From: Pseudoxanthomonas sp. SL93
GTDB taxonomy: Bacteria; Pseudomonadota; Gammaproteobacteria; Xanthomonadales; Xanthomonadaceae
DNA: 64,000 nucleotides
Direction of reading: 5' to 3'
Assembly: GCF_026625825.1 (NCBI RefSeq)
Contig: NZ_CP113065.1
Span: 2,666,001-2,730,000 of the forward strand
The position numbers and the translations under genes were made by a program. Position 1 is the first letter of the stretch. Every line of letters begins with the position of its first letter. This document shows, one piece after another, positions 27,157-38,205 of the stretch. The notes below the pieces were generated by a model. The model was not told the DNA's origin and made no database searches. It worked only from the letters and a program-made list of their open reading frames with translations.

Positions 27157-28451
27157 CTACAGCAATCCGTCGCGCTTCACGGCCAGGTAGCGTTCCACCA
27201 GCGCGGCGGGAAGTTCGTCGCTGGTCACGTCCAGAACCATCACGCGGTGGCTGCGCAGGGCTTCGTGCGCCGCGGTGCGTTGCTCCAGGTAGCGCGCGAC
27301 CGCGCCGGCATGGATCGCGCCGGTGAGGTCGTTGACGTCCCGGTCCAGCGCTGCGTCCAGCGAGGTTTCGCGCAGGCTGGCCACGCAGACCAGATGCCGG
27401 CGCTGCAGCAGGCGGACGGCCGCCAGCAGGTCCTCGATGTCCTCGTCGCGCACGTTGGTGACCAGCATCACCAGCGAACGACGGCGCTGGCGCAGCGTCA
27501 GTTCGGTAGCCGCCGCCAGGTAATCCGTGGCCACCGGTTTTGGTTGCAGGTCGTAGCTGGCGCGCAGCAGCGTGTCGATGGCGGCCATGCCGCGCTGCGG
27601 CGCGACCCACCGGCTGTCGCCACCCGAGGCCAGCAGGCCGACCGCATCGCCCTGTCGCAGGGCCAGGTACGAAACCACCAGGGAGGCATTCAACACGTGG
27701 TCGAAGTGGCCCAGTTCGTCTTCCCGCGCCAGCATGCGCCGGCCGGTGTCGATCAGCATGACGAGCTGCTGGTTCTTCTCGTCCTGGTACTCGCGCGACA
27801 CCAGCTTGCGCGAGCGCGCGGTCGCCTTCCAGTCGATCTGGCGCAGGCTGTCGCCGACGCGGTACTCGCGCATCTGGTGGAAATCGGTGCCTTCGCCGCG
27901 ACGGCGCTTGAGGTGCGCGCCGACCAGGCGCGACGCCTGTTCGGCACTGAACAGCGCGAAGCGCGTCAGCGGCGCGAAGTTCGGATACACCCGCACGCGC
28001 TGCGGCGCCCCCGCCACGCGCGACTGGCGCCACAGGCGCAGCATCGAATGCAGGCGCAGCTGCACGCCGTCGAAGGCGGCATCGCCGCGCGCCGTCGGCC
28101 GCAGCCGGTAGCTGAAGCTCGACGCCGTCACCGGGGCCAGCGTGAGCCTGCGCGGCAGGCCGCTGGACGACCAGCCGCCGGGATGCAGGTCAAACACATC
28201 AACGCGCTGGCGCCGATGGGATTCCAGGCGAAGGCCGATGTCGCGCTCGATGCCCAGTGGCAGTGCATCGGGCACTTCCCGCATGACCTCCGGGGTGGGC
28301 CGGCCACGCAGCCACAGCGCGTCCAGCGCCGCCAGCAACGCCAGCAGCGCGCCGCCCAGCTGCCACTGCCACAGCGGCAACGCCAGGAACGGCACGGCCA
28401 GGCCGCACAATCCCCAGATGGCCAGCAGGGCGATCAGCAGCGGGGCCGGCC

Positions 28452-28455
<4 letters not shown>
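27157..28455 (-). CDS. DUF58 domain protein of a MoxR operon
   Basis: A 432-residue protein with two N-terminal hydrophobic helices ([16 protein letters not shown]..., [12 protein letters not shown]) and the DUF58 core [21 protein letters not shown] followed by [18 protein letters not shown], then a VWA-like domain ([23 protein letters not shown]). The start overlaps the MoxR stop by 4 nt (ATGA). In MoxR systems the AAA+ ATPase and the DUF58/VWA protein act together, probably in metal or cofactor insertion or stress response; the exact target is unknown. Confidence 0.92.
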
Positions 28456-29446
<991 letters not shown>

Positions 29447-29450
<4 letters not shown>

Positions 29451-30643
29451 AGTTGGTTTCTCAGCTGGATCAACGTGGAAATGCGGTCGCGGAAGCCCTG
29501 GCGGTCGTGCGAGCCCGGCGTCTGCAGGGCGGTGCGGACACGGTCGGCAGGCTGGCCGAGGCGCTCGGCGATGGCGGTGACCTGCGGCTCGCCGGTCAGT
29601 GCCGCGGCAATCGGATCGCGGCGGCGCAGGCGTGCCAGGAAGGCTTGGCGCACGGCGGTGTAGAGCATCACGCCACGCCCGTAACGGTACAGGTGTTCGC
29701 CGCTGGCGCGGACGTGTTCGAGCAGCGAGCGCCGCTCGCCCGGCGGTGAGGGAAAAGCCGGCCCGAAGCGCTGCATGCGCGCCCACAGCCACGCGGCCAG
29801 CGCCAGCAGCAGCGGCAGCCACACCATCCAGCCGCGGACCAGCACCGTGCGCCAGAAGGAAGGCATTTCCGCTGCGTACACCAGGTGCTGGGTGCCCTGC
29901 CCGTAGTTGGGCGCGAGCACCTGCCGCGCGAGGGCGCGGTGGGGGCCATCGCGCAGTCCGCCCTCCGGCTTGTCGGTCAACGCGTTGTCCAGCGCGCCGC
30001 GCGAGCCGGTGTTCACCAGGAAATCGAAATCGGCCAGCACGTCCACATGCCCTTCGCCGATGGCCAGGCGCGCATAGACGTAGCCGGCCTGCAGGTCGCC
30101 CCACGACAGTTCCGGCTCGACGCTGTCGAAGGCGAAGCGACGGCCGCGACAGAACTCCACGTGGTGGCCTTCGCCCTCGACCTGCAGGCCCTCGCAGTCG
30201 GGCGGTTCGCCGACCAGCCACAGCGACAGCTGCTCCATCAGTGCCGATGCCGGCGCATCCTCGCCCAGGCTGTCCTCGCCGGGTGAATAGAGCGGCGTGC
30301 GCACGACCAGGTGGCCGCCTGCGTCCACCCAGTCCAGCAGGCGTTCCACCTCGGTGGGCGACAACGCACGCGGGTCGTTGAACAGCAGCAGCGTGTCCCG
30401 CTTGCCCAGCGGATGGTCGTCCAGCTGCAGGCGCTGGCGCGCGTTGATCTTCAGCCCGTCGGCCTGCAGTGTCTTGCCGAGCGCGTACAGCGGGTTGTAC
30501 GCCGCTTCGCCGTCGGGCGGCAGGTACAGCGTCTTTTCGACGCGCTTGAATTCGCGCTGGAACCACCACGCACCCGCGGCACCCAGCGCCAGCACCACTG
30601 CCACCACCACGACGATCCAGGCGATCCGCGTGCGCGCCGTCAT
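29447..30643 (-). CDS. DUF4350 domain-containing membrane protein
   Basis: A 398-residue protein with an N-terminal transmembrane helix (IAWIVVVVAVVLALGAAGAW), a DUF4350 region (AYNPLYALGKTLQADGL, LLLFNDPRALSPTEVERLLDWVDAGG) and a second helix (VLVRGWMVWLPLLLALAAWLW) before a basic C-terminal domain. DUF4350 is common in MoxR/DUF58 operons and resembles a glutamine-amidotransferase-like fold. Start and stop each overlap the neighbours by 4 nt, so translation is coupled. Confidence 0.87.
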
Positions 30644-32214
30644 GCCGTCCACCCGTAGCGGTGCTGCAGGTCGCCGACCAGCGCTTCGAACGCCTGTGCC
30701 TCCGGCAGTCGTTGCGCGTAGGCGGCGTACTGCCACATGCGCACGATGCGGGCGAACACGCTGCGGTCCTGCTCGTCAGGTTGGCGACGCGATGCGCGCA
30801 GGCATTCGGCCTCGGTGGCGCCCGGCACCAGCGCGATGCCGGCGCGCGCACTCATGCTCTCCACGCTGGCGCGGTACAGCAGCGCCAGCGCATGGCGCGG
30901 CTTGCCCTCCGCCCACAGGCGGCGTGCCACCGTGGCGACGTCATCCGGCAGCACGTCCGGCAGCACCAGGGCCTCGGTTTCCACGGCGTCGGAGCTGGCC
31001 TTGCGATCGCTACGACGGCCGCGCATCCAGGGCAGCCAGTACGGCGTGGTGACCAGCAGGACCAGCACGAGGGCGCCGACGATCAGCCACAACCCCCATT
31101 CGCCCAGGAAGGCGAAGACGTTGCCGAAGGACCTGAGCCAGGGCGGCAGGTCGCGGGCTTCGTCTTCTTCTTTTTCTTCCGGATGCCGCCGCTCCCACGT
31201 CGACTGCGTGCGGGTGCGGTCGAGCAGCGGATCCTGGTAGGCCTTGTCGGCGGCGCGGCGGAATGCCGCCTCGTCCACGCGCTGCTCGCCGAACACGCGT
31301 GGCAGCGTGGGGGGCGCGGTGGTCTTCTGCGCCGAGCGCACGGCGTGCGCGGATTTCGCCGGCACGTCGTCCCGTTCCTGTGCACGCACCGGTGCCGATG
31401 CGCCCGCCAGCAGGCTTGCCCCCAGCAGCATGACCGCCAGCAACAGCGGCGTGGCGGCTGCCAGGCGGGTACGCAGTTTGCGGAAAACGATCTCCACGTC
31501 CCACGCTTCGATCTGCGTGCGCCGGTTGAGGTACAGGCCAAAACCCGCGCCCACGAAGAACGGCTCCACCACGCTGGTGGCCATCCAGAGCAACGCATTC
31601 CACGCCAGCTTCATCCACGCGGGCGGGGCTTCGGACAGCAGCTGGAACGCCGCCTGCACGTTGTCAGGCAACAGGCTGGTGGGCAGGTAGACCAGCACGG
31701 CGGTCAACCCGCCGACCACCAGGGCCGCTTCGAAGTGCAGGCAGATCAGCGTCAGCAGGACGGCGGTGCCGTAGGCCTGCCCCCCCAGCACGCTGCGTCG
31801 CTGGCGCAGCCGGTCGCCCTGCACGCCTTCCAGCAGATCGATGGGCATGTACAGCGAGCGCACGGGGCTGAAGCGGCGCCAGGTCAGCAACTGGCGCACG
31901 CTCTTCCAGCCCCAGGTCTTCTGCGCGCGCAGGGTCTCGGCCGTGGTCGGCACGCTGCCGAAGACGGCACGCGACAGCACGTACAGCGGCACGCGGTCGA
32001 ACAGCGGCTTCAGCCACCACATCAGCAGCGCCGCCAGCCAGAATTGGTCGGTCAGCCATGCGCCGGCATTGAGCACCACGAACAGCGGCAGCGTCAGCCA
32101 CAGCCACGGCTTCCACACGGCACCCGCGTGCCGGCGCACCAGCGCCATGCCCAGCTCCACCGCCTCCCATGCGGTGCGCACGCGCAGGCGGACCGTCAGC
32201 TGCTCAATCCGCAT
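30640..32214 (-). CDS. DUF4129 domain-containing membrane protein
   Basis: A 524-residue protein with several transmembrane helices in the N-terminal half, a charged extracytoplasmic linker rich in Glu/Lys (RRHPEEKEEDEARDLPPWL), a helix (LWLIVGALVLVLLVTTPYWL) and the C-terminal DUF4129 segment WAEGKPRHALALLYRASVES. DUF4129 proteins accompany MoxR ATPases and transglutaminase-like proteins. The ATG at 32212-32214 lies 11 nt inside the end of the SpoIIM gene. Confidence 0.87.
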   Translation of the reverse strand: MRIEQLTVRLRVRTAWEAVELGMALVRRHAGAVWKPWLWLTLPLFVVLNAGAWLTDQFWLAALLMWWLKPLFDRVPLYVLSRAVFGSVPTTAETLRAQKTWGWKSVRQLLTWRRFSPVRSLYMPIDLLEGVQGDRLRQRRSVLGGQAYGTAVLLTLICLHFEAALVVGGLTAVLVYLPTSLLPDNVQAAFQLLSEAPPAWMKLAWNALLWMATSVVEPFFVGAGFGLYLNRRTQIEAWDVEIVFRKLRTRLAAATPLLLAVMLLGASLLAGASAPVRAQERDDVPAKSAHAVRSAQKTTAPPTLPRVFGEQRVDEAAFRRAADKAYQDPLLDRTRTQSTWERRHPEEKEEDEARDLPPWLRSFGNVFAFLGEWGLWLIVGALVLVLLVTTPYWLPWMRGRRSDRKASSDAVETEALVLPDVLPDDVATVARRLWAEGKPRHALALLYRASVESMSARAGIALVPGATEAECLRASRRQPDEQDRSVFARIVRMWQYAAYAQRLPEAQAFEALVGDLQHRYGWTA

Positions 32215-33202
32215 CCGGCACCCCGCGTCCGCCCAGCAGCAGCCACGCCAGCACCACGGTCCAGAGCACGCCGGACACACCGTACTTGACCCCGGCCGGG
32301 ATCGACTGGGTCGAGGACCAGAAGGCCTCGATGAAGGCAGCGACCAGCAGCATCACCGCCACGCCCAGGCACAGCTTCGCGCCCTTGGTTCCCGCCCGTA
32401 CCAGGGCATCGATGCGGCGATGCCGCCCCGGCGCGATCAGGCCCAGTCCCAGCTGCAGGCCGGCACCCCCCGCCAGCACGATGGCGGTCAGTTCGAACGG
32501 CGCATGGCCGGCGACGAAACGCCACAGCGGATCGCCGTAGCCGATCTGCTGCAGGTGGCCGAACACCGCGCCGATGCCGATGCCGTTGGCGATCAGCACC
32601 AGCAACGAGCCCACGCCGGCCAGCAGCCCGCCGGCGAAGGTGCGCAGGCCGATGCTGATGTTGTTCCAGATGTAGACGCCGAACATCTGCCAGTCGCTGC
32701 CGCTTTCGCGGCCCAGCGAATGTCGCGGGTCGGAGGGGTCGTACATGCGCTCCCAGCCGGCGACCGTTTCCGGAGACGCAATGCTGTAGACCAGTTCCGG
32801 CCGCTGCTGGATCAACAGGAACATCACCACCAGGGGAATGACGAACACCAGCGTCGCCGCCCACATGCAACCGGCCTCGCTGCGGACCAGCCGCGGGAAC
32901 TCGGCCAGCAGGAAGCGCGCCGCGCGGCGCCAGCGCGGTGGCGGCGTGCGGTACAGCAAGCCATGGCCCTGCTGCATCAGCTGCTGCAGGCGGTCCACCA
33001 CCACCGGGCTGTAGCCCCGCTTGCGCGCCAGCGCCAGCTGTTGGCAGATGCGTCGGTAACGCGACGGGATTTCCTCATCGTTGAACACGCCGTGGTTGCG
33101 CTCGGTGCGCGCGCGGCGCGCACTGCCGCCGCGCGCCTGCAGCCACGACTCGAAGGCCAGCCATTCCGCCTGATGGCGAGCGACGAACTGTTCCTGTCTC
33201 AT
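32204..33202 (-). CDS. SpoIIM (stage II sporulation M)-like membrane protein
   Basis: A 332-residue protein with a helical N-terminal domain (SRYRRICQQLALARKRGYS) and five to six membrane helices; VYIWNNISIGLRTFAGG, GIGAVFGHLQQIGYGDPLW and FVAGHAPFELTAIVLAGGAG are the SpoIIM family signatures. Despite the name it is not about sporulation in Proteobacteria; family members form multimeric membrane proteins in MoxR gene clusters. It overlaps RDD (4 nt) and DUF4129 (11 nt). Confidence 0.9.
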   Translation of the reverse strand: MRQEQFVARHQAEWLAFESWLQARGGSARRARTERNHGVFNDEEIPSRYRRICQQLALARKRGYSPVVVDRLQQLMQQGHGLLYRTPPPRWRRAARFLLAEFPRLVRSEAGCMWAATLVFVIPLVVMFLLIQQRPELVYSIASPETVAGWERMYDPSDPRHSLGRESGSDWQMFGVYIWNNISIGLRTFAGGLLAGVGSLLVLIANGIGIGAVFGHLQQIGYGDPLWRFVAGHAPFELTAIVLAGGAGLQLGLGLIAPGRHRRIDALVRAGTKGAKLCLGVAVMLLVAAFIEAFWSSTQSIPAGVKYGVSGVLWTVVLAWLLLGGRGVPDAD

Positions 33203-33879
33203 CGCCGCCCCAGCAGCCAGTTGGCCATGCCGTACAGGCGCAGGACGCCGGGCTGGCCTCTCGCCTCGGTGAGCGAGGCCGCGATGTCGGCCAGCTCTTC
33301 CTGCCGTGAAGGCGTGAGCTGCTGCGCGCGTTCGCCGAACGCGACGATGGCGGCCTGCTCTTCCGGCTGCAGGCCGACCGGCGGCGCGTAGACCGCGTTG
33401 ATGGGTGCGTGCGCGTGCTCGCGTTCGGGGTTGACGTGCACCACCAGCGTGCCGGCCACCATGTCGCCCAGGCGCCGCCCATGCGGGTCGGCCAGGCAGG
33501 CCACCAGCCCGACGGCGTAACCGAACGGCAGCATGTCCACCGTGCGCAGCAGGTTGCGGGTGATGGCCGCCAGCCAGCCCAGCGGCGCGCCATCGGCCGA
33601 CACCACGCGCAGGCCCATCGCCTTCTTGCCGGGCGTCTGCCCGTGCCAGACCGCCTCCAGCACGATGGGATAGGCCCAGAACAACAGGAACACCGCGATC
33701 AGGTAGAGCCCTTCGCCCACCTTGCCCAGCATCGCCAGGATCGACGCCATCACCGTCACGATGCCCAGCCGGATGGCCAGGTCGATGCCCCACGCCAGTG
33801 CCCGCGGCACCGGCCCGGCGGCCGGCAGGTGCAGGGCGACGCCTTCGGGCGTGACGACTTCGCGGTAGGTGTCCAGCAT
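33199..33879 (-). CDS. RDD family membrane protein
   Basis: A 226-residue protein with the RDD pattern: PRALAWGIDLAIR (R..D), a helix (IVTVMASILAMLG), FLLFWAYPIVLEAVWHGQTP, then GKKAMGLRVVSADG and RNLLRTVDMLPFGY, followed by GRRLGDMVAGTLVV. A cytoplasmic C-terminal tail of ~75 residues follows. RDD proteins are small membrane proteins, some linked to ion exchange. The start codon shares one base with the stop of the upstream small gene (TGATG). Confidence 0.9.
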   Translation of the reverse strand: MLDTYREVVTPEGVALHLPAAGPVPRALAWGIDLAIRLGIVTVMASILAMLGKVGEGLYLIAVFLLFWAYPIVLEAVWHGQTPGKKAMGLRVVSADGAPLGWLAAITRNLLRTVDMLPFGYAVGLVACLADPHGRRLGDMVAGTLVVHVNPEREHAHAPINAVYAPPVGLQPEEQAAIVAFGERAQQLTPSRQEELADIAASLTEARGQPGVLRLYGMANWLLGRR

Positions 33880-34061
33880 CAGGTCATCACCACGATGGTG
33901 TCGGCCATGTCGTCGTGGATGCCGCGGCGCTCGTCGCGGAAGACCGTCGCGGCCAGGCGCAGGCCACGGCTGGCCCGCACCTGCGGCATGGCCTCCCCGG
34001 GCACTGCCACGGTAGCCACCGGCGCTGCATATGGATTGACGTGCTGGTCCGCGCTTTCCAT
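33879..34061 (-). CDS. Short NPYAAP protein at the head of the MoxR operon
   Basis: A 60-residue protein MESADQHVNPYAAPVATVAV ending DDMADTIVVMT, without a membrane helix. The NPYAAP motif and the following ASRGLRLAATVF resemble the N-terminus of longer RDD proteins, so it may be a fragment of one, or a separately evolved leader protein. It is coupled to the RDD gene by a TGATG overlap and is the first gene of the operon. Coding status rests on the overlap and frame only. Confidence 0.55.
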   Translation of the reverse strand: MESADQHVNPYAAPVATVAVPGEAMPQVRASRGLRLAATVFRDERRGIHDDMADTIVVMT

Positions 34062-34135
34062 GCGTAATCCCCTGTACACGCCGACTTTAGCGGGCCGCGC
34101 CGTGCTTGCCCAGCCGGACTACACTGCGCGCCATC

Positions 34136-34402
34136 GTGGATACGTCTTTCCCCTGCCGCAGCGGTTGCGGCGCCTGCTGCACCGCGCCGTCGATCACCTC
34201 GCCCATTCCCGGGATGCCGCACGGCAAGCCGGCGGGCGTGCCGTGCGTGCAGCTGGACGACGCGCTGCGCTGCCGGCTGTTCGGCAAGCCGGAGCGGCCG
34301 GCATTCTGCGGCTCGCTGAAACCCGGGCCGGAGATGTGCGGGCGGAGCCGCGCCGAGGCGATGGCGTGGCTGGCGGAGCTGGAAGCCCTGACGCACCCAT
34401 GA
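34136..34402 (+). CDS. YkgJ-family cysteine cluster protein
   Basis: An 88-residue protein with clustered cysteines: [43 protein letters not shown]. The pattern is that of the CxxCxxCC (YkgJ, UPF0153) family, thought to bind a metal or iron-sulfur cluster. GTG at 34136 is taken as start; an in-frame TTG at 34106 would add ten residues. It starts 74 nt upstream-divergent from the small RDD-like gene. Confidence 0.8.
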   Translation: MDTSFPCRSGCGACCTAPSITSPIPGMPHGKPAGVPCVQLDDALRCRLFGKPERPAFCGSLKPGPEMCGRSRAEAMAWLAELEALTHP

Positions 34403-34475
34403 CCGGGCGATGGGATGCGCACGCCCGTCACCCTTCCCACGAGGCACCCTGCCCGACCCGGAGAATCGCGGACGG

Positions 34476-35018
34476 CTACGCCTGCGTGGCGCCGAGGTAG
34501 CGGTCCTTCAGCCGCACGTAGTGCTCCGCCGAGTACTGCAGGCTCTCGATTTCCCTGTCGGTCAGCACGCGGGCGAAGCGGGCGGGGTTGCCCAGCCACA
34601 GCTCGCCTTCACCGACCACCTTGCCCGGTCCGACCACCGCGCCGGCCCCGACGAAGCCGTGCCGCTTGATCACCGCGCCGTCCAGGATGCACGCGCCCAT
34701 GCCGATCAGGCACAGGTCCTCGATGGTGCAGGCATGGATGATGGTGCCGTGGCCGATGGTGACGTCGGCGCCGATCAGCGTGGGATGGCCGGCCTTGTTG
34801 TATGGGCTGTGGTGGCTGACATGGATGATGGTGCCGTCCTGAACGTTGGTGCGCGCACCGATGCGGATGAAGTTCACGTCGCCGCGGATGATGGTGCCGG
34901 GCCAGACGGATACGTCCTCCGCCAGTTCCACGTCACCGATGACGGTAGCGGCCGGGTCAACGTAGACGCGCGGGCCCAGGGCGGGAAAACGGTCAAGATA
35001 GGGGCGGATGGCGGTCAT
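34476..35018 (-). CDS. Gamma-class carbonic anhydrase family protein (YrdA-like)
   Basis: A 180-residue left-handed beta-helix protein of hexapeptide repeats (VYVDPAATVIGDVELAEDVS, IRGDVNFIRIG, TLIGADVTIGHGTIIHA). Candidate zinc ligands are His66, His90 and His95, as in gamma carbonic anhydrase and YrdA. Proteobacterial members often lack detectable activity and may bind other ligands. It is divergent from the aldehyde dehydrogenase with a 50-nt gap. Confidence 0.92.
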   Translation of the reverse strand: MTAIRPYLDRFPALGPRVYVDPAATVIGDVELAEDVSVWPGTIIRGDVNFIRIGARTNVQDGTIIHVSHHSPYNKAGHPTLIGADVTIGHGTIIHACTIEDLCLIGMGACILDGAVIKRHGFVGAGAVVGPGKVVGEGELWLGNPARFARVLTDREIESLQYSAEHYVRLKDRYLGATQA

Positions 35019-35068
35019 TCGGCCATTGTAGCGAGCAGGGCGGATTCGGCCCGACTACACTCTGGCGT

Positions 35069-36469
35069 ATGGACATGACCGCCACGCCCGACCTCACTGC
35101 CACCCTGCAACGCCTGCGCGCCGCATGGCAGGCGAACAAGCCCGACCAGGCCCAGCGCCGCGCCGACCTGCTGCGCCTGCGCGAAGCATTGAAGCGGCGG
35201 CTGCCGGAAATGGCGGACACCATCGCCGCCGATTTCGGCCACCGCTCGCGCCACGAGTCGCTGATCGCCGACGGCATGACGGTGCTCAACGAGATCGACC
35301 ACCTTGCCTCGCACCTGCGCAGGTGGATGAAGCCGCGCCGCGTCGGCGTGGGCTGGCGGTTCTGGCCGGCACGCGCGGAGATCCGCAGCGAGCCGGTCGG
35401 CGTGGTCGGCGTCATCTCGCCGTGGAACTACCCGGTGAACCTGGCGCTGATCCCGCTGGCGACCGCCATCGCCGCCGGCAACCATGTCTACCTGAAGCCC
35501 TCCGAACACACCCCGCGGACCACCGAGTTCCTGCGCTCGCTGCTGGCGGAAGTCTTCCCCGCCGACCGCGTGGCACTGGCGAGCGGCGGCGCCGACGTGG
35601 CGGGCGCGTTCGCCGCGCTGCCGTTCGACCACCTGGTCTTCACCGGCTCCACGGCGGTCGGCCGCAAGGTGATGGCGGCGGCGGCGCCCAACCTGACGCC
35701 GCTGACGCTGGAACTGGGCGGCAAGTCGCCGGCCATCGTCTGCGACGACTATCCGGTGGAGCAGGCGGCGGCACGGCTGGCGACCGGCAAGTGGTTCAAC
35801 GGTGGCCAGACCTGCATCGCACCGGACTATGTGCTGATCGGCGAAGGCCGCCGTGATGCACTCGTCCAGGCCCTGCGCGACCAGGTGAAGGCGCGCTACG
35901 GCGGCCTGCAGGATGCCGGCGACTACACCCGCATCATCAACGACGGCCAGTTCGCACGGCTGGAAGGCTACCTGCAGGATGCGCGCGCGCGCGGCCTGCA
36001 GGTCATCCCGCTGGCCGACACGCACGATGCGGGCCAGCGCCTGTTCGCCCCGACGCTGGTGCTGGAACCCGGCGACGATGCGCAGGTGATGCAGGACGAG
36101 ATCTTCGGCCCGATCCTGCCGATCCGCACGGTGCCGTCGCTCGACGCGGCCATCGCCTACGTCAACGCACACGACCGTCCGCTGGCGCTCTACCCCTTCA
36201 GCCATGATCACGGCCGGGTGGAGAAGATCCTGCGTACCACGCTGGCCGGCGGCATCACGGTCAACGACACCGTGCTGCATTTCGGCATCAACAACCTGCC
36301 GTTCGGCGGCGTCGGCCCCAGCGGCATGGGCGCGTACCACGGCCGTGCCGGGTTCGACGCCTTCAGCAAGGCGCTGCCCATCCTCTGGCAGGCGCGACGC
36401 GCGGGCAGCGACCTGCTGAAGCCGCCCTACAGCAAGGTGGCCAGGTTCATCGACTTCATCATCCGCTGA
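35069..36469 (+). CDS. Aldehyde dehydrogenase, coniferyl aldehyde dehydrogenase type
   Basis: A 466-residue ALDH: NAD-site region VVGVISPWNYPVNLALIPLA and FTGSTAVGRKVM, catalytic base in LELGGKSPAIV (Glu215) and nucleophile in FNGGQTCIAPDY (Cys249). The short length, the FNGGQTCIAPDY pattern and the C-terminal membrane-like tail RFIDFIIR match the coniferyl/fatty-aldehyde dehydrogenase branch. Substrate is inferred from family only. An ATG at 35075 is an alternative start. Confidence 0.88.
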   Translation: MDMTATPDLTATLQRLRAAWQANKPDQAQRRADLLRLREALKRRLPEMADTIAADFGHRSRHESLIADGMTVLNEIDHLASHLRRWMKPRRVGVGWRFWPARAEIRSEPVGVVGVISPWNYPVNLALIPLATAIAAGNHVYLKPSEHTPRTTEFLRSLLAEVFPADRVALASGGADVAGAFAALPFDHLVFTGSTAVGRKVMAAAAPNLTPLTLELGGKSPAIVCDDYPVEQAAARLATGKWFNGGQTCIAPDYVLIGEGRRDALVQALRDQVKARYGGLQDAGDYTRIINDGQFARLEGYLQDARARGLQVIPLADTHDAGQRLFAPTLVLEPGDDAQVMQDEIFGPILPIRTVPSLDAAIAYVNAHDRPLALYPFSHDHGRVEKILRTTLAGGITVNDTVLHFGINNLPFGGVGPSGMGAYHGRAGFDAFSKALPILWQARRAGSDLLKPPYSKVARFIDFIIR

Positions 36470-36574
36470 ACCCATCGCGCGGATTGCATGCTTCGGACTA
36501 ACGCTGCACCCGCGGCAGCGTCGAGAATCGTGTTTCCCGTTCGTCTACGGGAGACACCCTGCTGATGGAACGCC

Positions 36575-38134
36575 ATGTCGACGACTCCCGTACCCGCCAA
36601 AGCCACCCGCCGCGAATGGATCGGGCTGGCCATCATCGCCCTGCCCTGCCTGGTCTACGCGATGGACCTGACCGTGCTGAACATGGCGATGCCCGCCATC
36701 AGTGCGGAGCTGGACCCCACCGCCAGCCAGATGTTGTGGATCGTGGACGTGTACGGGTTCCTGGTGGCCGGCTTCCTGATGACGATGGGCACGCTGGGCG
36801 ACCGCATGGGCCGCCGGCGCCTGCTGCTGATCGGCGCGGCGGCGTTCGCCGCGGCATCGGTGGTCGCGGCGTTCTCCAACAGTGCGGAGATGCTCATCGC
36901 GATGCGCGCGCTGCTGGGCGTGGCCGGCGCCACGCTGGCGCCCTCGACGATGTCGCTGATCCGCAACATGTTCCATGACGAGCACGAGCGGCAGTTCGCC
37001 ATCGGCGTATGGATCGCCGCGTTCTCGGTGGGCGGGGCCATCGGCCCGCTGGTGGGCGGCGTGCTGCTGCAGTGGTTCTGGTGGGGTGCGGCGTTCCTGG
37101 CGGCGGTGCCCGTGATGGTGCTGCTGCTGGTGCTGGGACCGAAACTGTTGCCCGAGTACCGCGACCCCGAGGCGGGCCGGCTGGATCCGGCCAGCATGGC
37201 GCAGTCCCTGTTCGCGGTACTGGCGGTCGTGTACGGCCTGAAGCGCATCGCCGAATACGGGGCGGATGCGCGTGGCATCGTCGTGTTCGTCGCCGGCGTG
37301 TTGCTGGGCGTGATGTTCGTGCGCCGGCAGCGGCACCTGGAGTATCCGTTCCTGGACGTGACGCTGTTCCGCCGCCCGGCCTTCAGCGCGGCGATCGTGG
37401 CCTATTCGTTGGCGGGCCTGTCGATGATGGGGGTGTACATCTTCATCACCCAGTACCTGCAGCTGGTGCTGGGCCTGACACCGCTGCAGGCCGGCTTCGC
37501 CACGCTGCCGTGGGCGCTCAGCTTCACCGTGGGGTCGTTGCTCGCGCCGCGCTGGGCGCAGCGCTGGGGTGCCCGGCAGGTGATGGTGCGTGGCCTGCTC
37601 CTGTCGGCCGCCGGCTTCGGCATCACCGCGCTGGTGGTGCCACCCCATCAGCTCTGGATCATGATCGCCGGCATGCTGGCGATGAGCCTGGGCATGGCGC
37701 CCGTATTCACCGTGGGCAACGAGCTGATCATCACCACCGCGCCGCCCGAGCGCGCCGGGGCGGCCTCGGCCCTGTCGGAGACGAGTGCCGAACTCAGCGG
37801 CGCGCTGGGCATCGCGGTGCTCGGCAGCGCCGGCATGCTGCTGTTCCGGTTGTGGCTGGCGCCGGCTTTGCCGGCCGGCCTAGAGGCCACCGACAGCACG
37901 CGCGCGCTGGCCACGCTGGGCGGTGCGATGTCGGTCGCCGGCGAACTGCCGGGGCAGGCCGGCGCGTTGGTCGCCGACACCGCGCGCACGGCGTTCGCCC
38001 ATGCGATGCGCGCTGTCGCCGTGTTCGGCTGCGCGATGATGCTGCTCGCCAGCTGGATGGCGGCGCGGCTGATGCGCGATGGCGAGGGCGAAGGCCATGC
38101 CGTCGCGATCGCGGATGAAGCATCCGGGGCGTGA
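36575..38134 (+). CDS. MFS multidrug exporter, DHA2 (14-helix) family
   Basis: A 519-residue transporter with about 14 membrane helices. The N-terminal LAIIALPCLVYAMDLTVLNMA, GTLGDRMGRRRLLL (motif A) and LRALLGVAGATLAPSTMSLI (motif C-like) and the MFS loop signature point to the drug:H+ antiporter DHA2 group, close to SmvA/EmrB-type exporters of cationic compounds. The ATG follows GGAAC. It is monocistronic, preceding xthA by 71 nt on the same strand. Confidence 0.9.
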   Translation: MSTTPVPAKATRREWIGLAIIALPCLVYAMDLTVLNMAMPAISAELDPTASQMLWIVDVYGFLVAGFLMTMGTLGDRMGRRRLLLIGAAAFAAASVVAAFSNSAEMLIAMRALLGVAGATLAPSTMSLIRNMFHDEHERQFAIGVWIAAFSVGGAIGPLVGGVLLQWFWWGAAFLAAVPVMVLLLVLGPKLLPEYRDPEAGRLDPASMAQSLFAVLAVVYGLKRIAEYGADARGIVVFVAGVLLGVMFVRRQRHLEYPFLDVTLFRRPAFSAAIVAYSLAGLSMMGVYIFITQYLQLVLGLTPLQAGFATLPWALSFTVGSLLAPRWAQRWGARQVMVRGLLLSAAGFGITALVVPPHQLWIMIAGMLAMSLGMAPVFTVGNELIITTAPPERAGAASALSETSAELSGALGIAVLGSAGMLLFRLWLAPALPAGLEATDSTRALATLGGAMSVAGELPGQAGALVADTARTAFAHAMRAVAVFGCAMMLLASWMAARLMRDGEGEGHAVAIADEASGA

Positions 38135-38205
38135 ATGCCGCGCGCGGGGCTGTTAACGTGTGCGCCGGCCGCGCCGCCGCGTACCCCTGAAGGAATGCCC
38201 GTCCG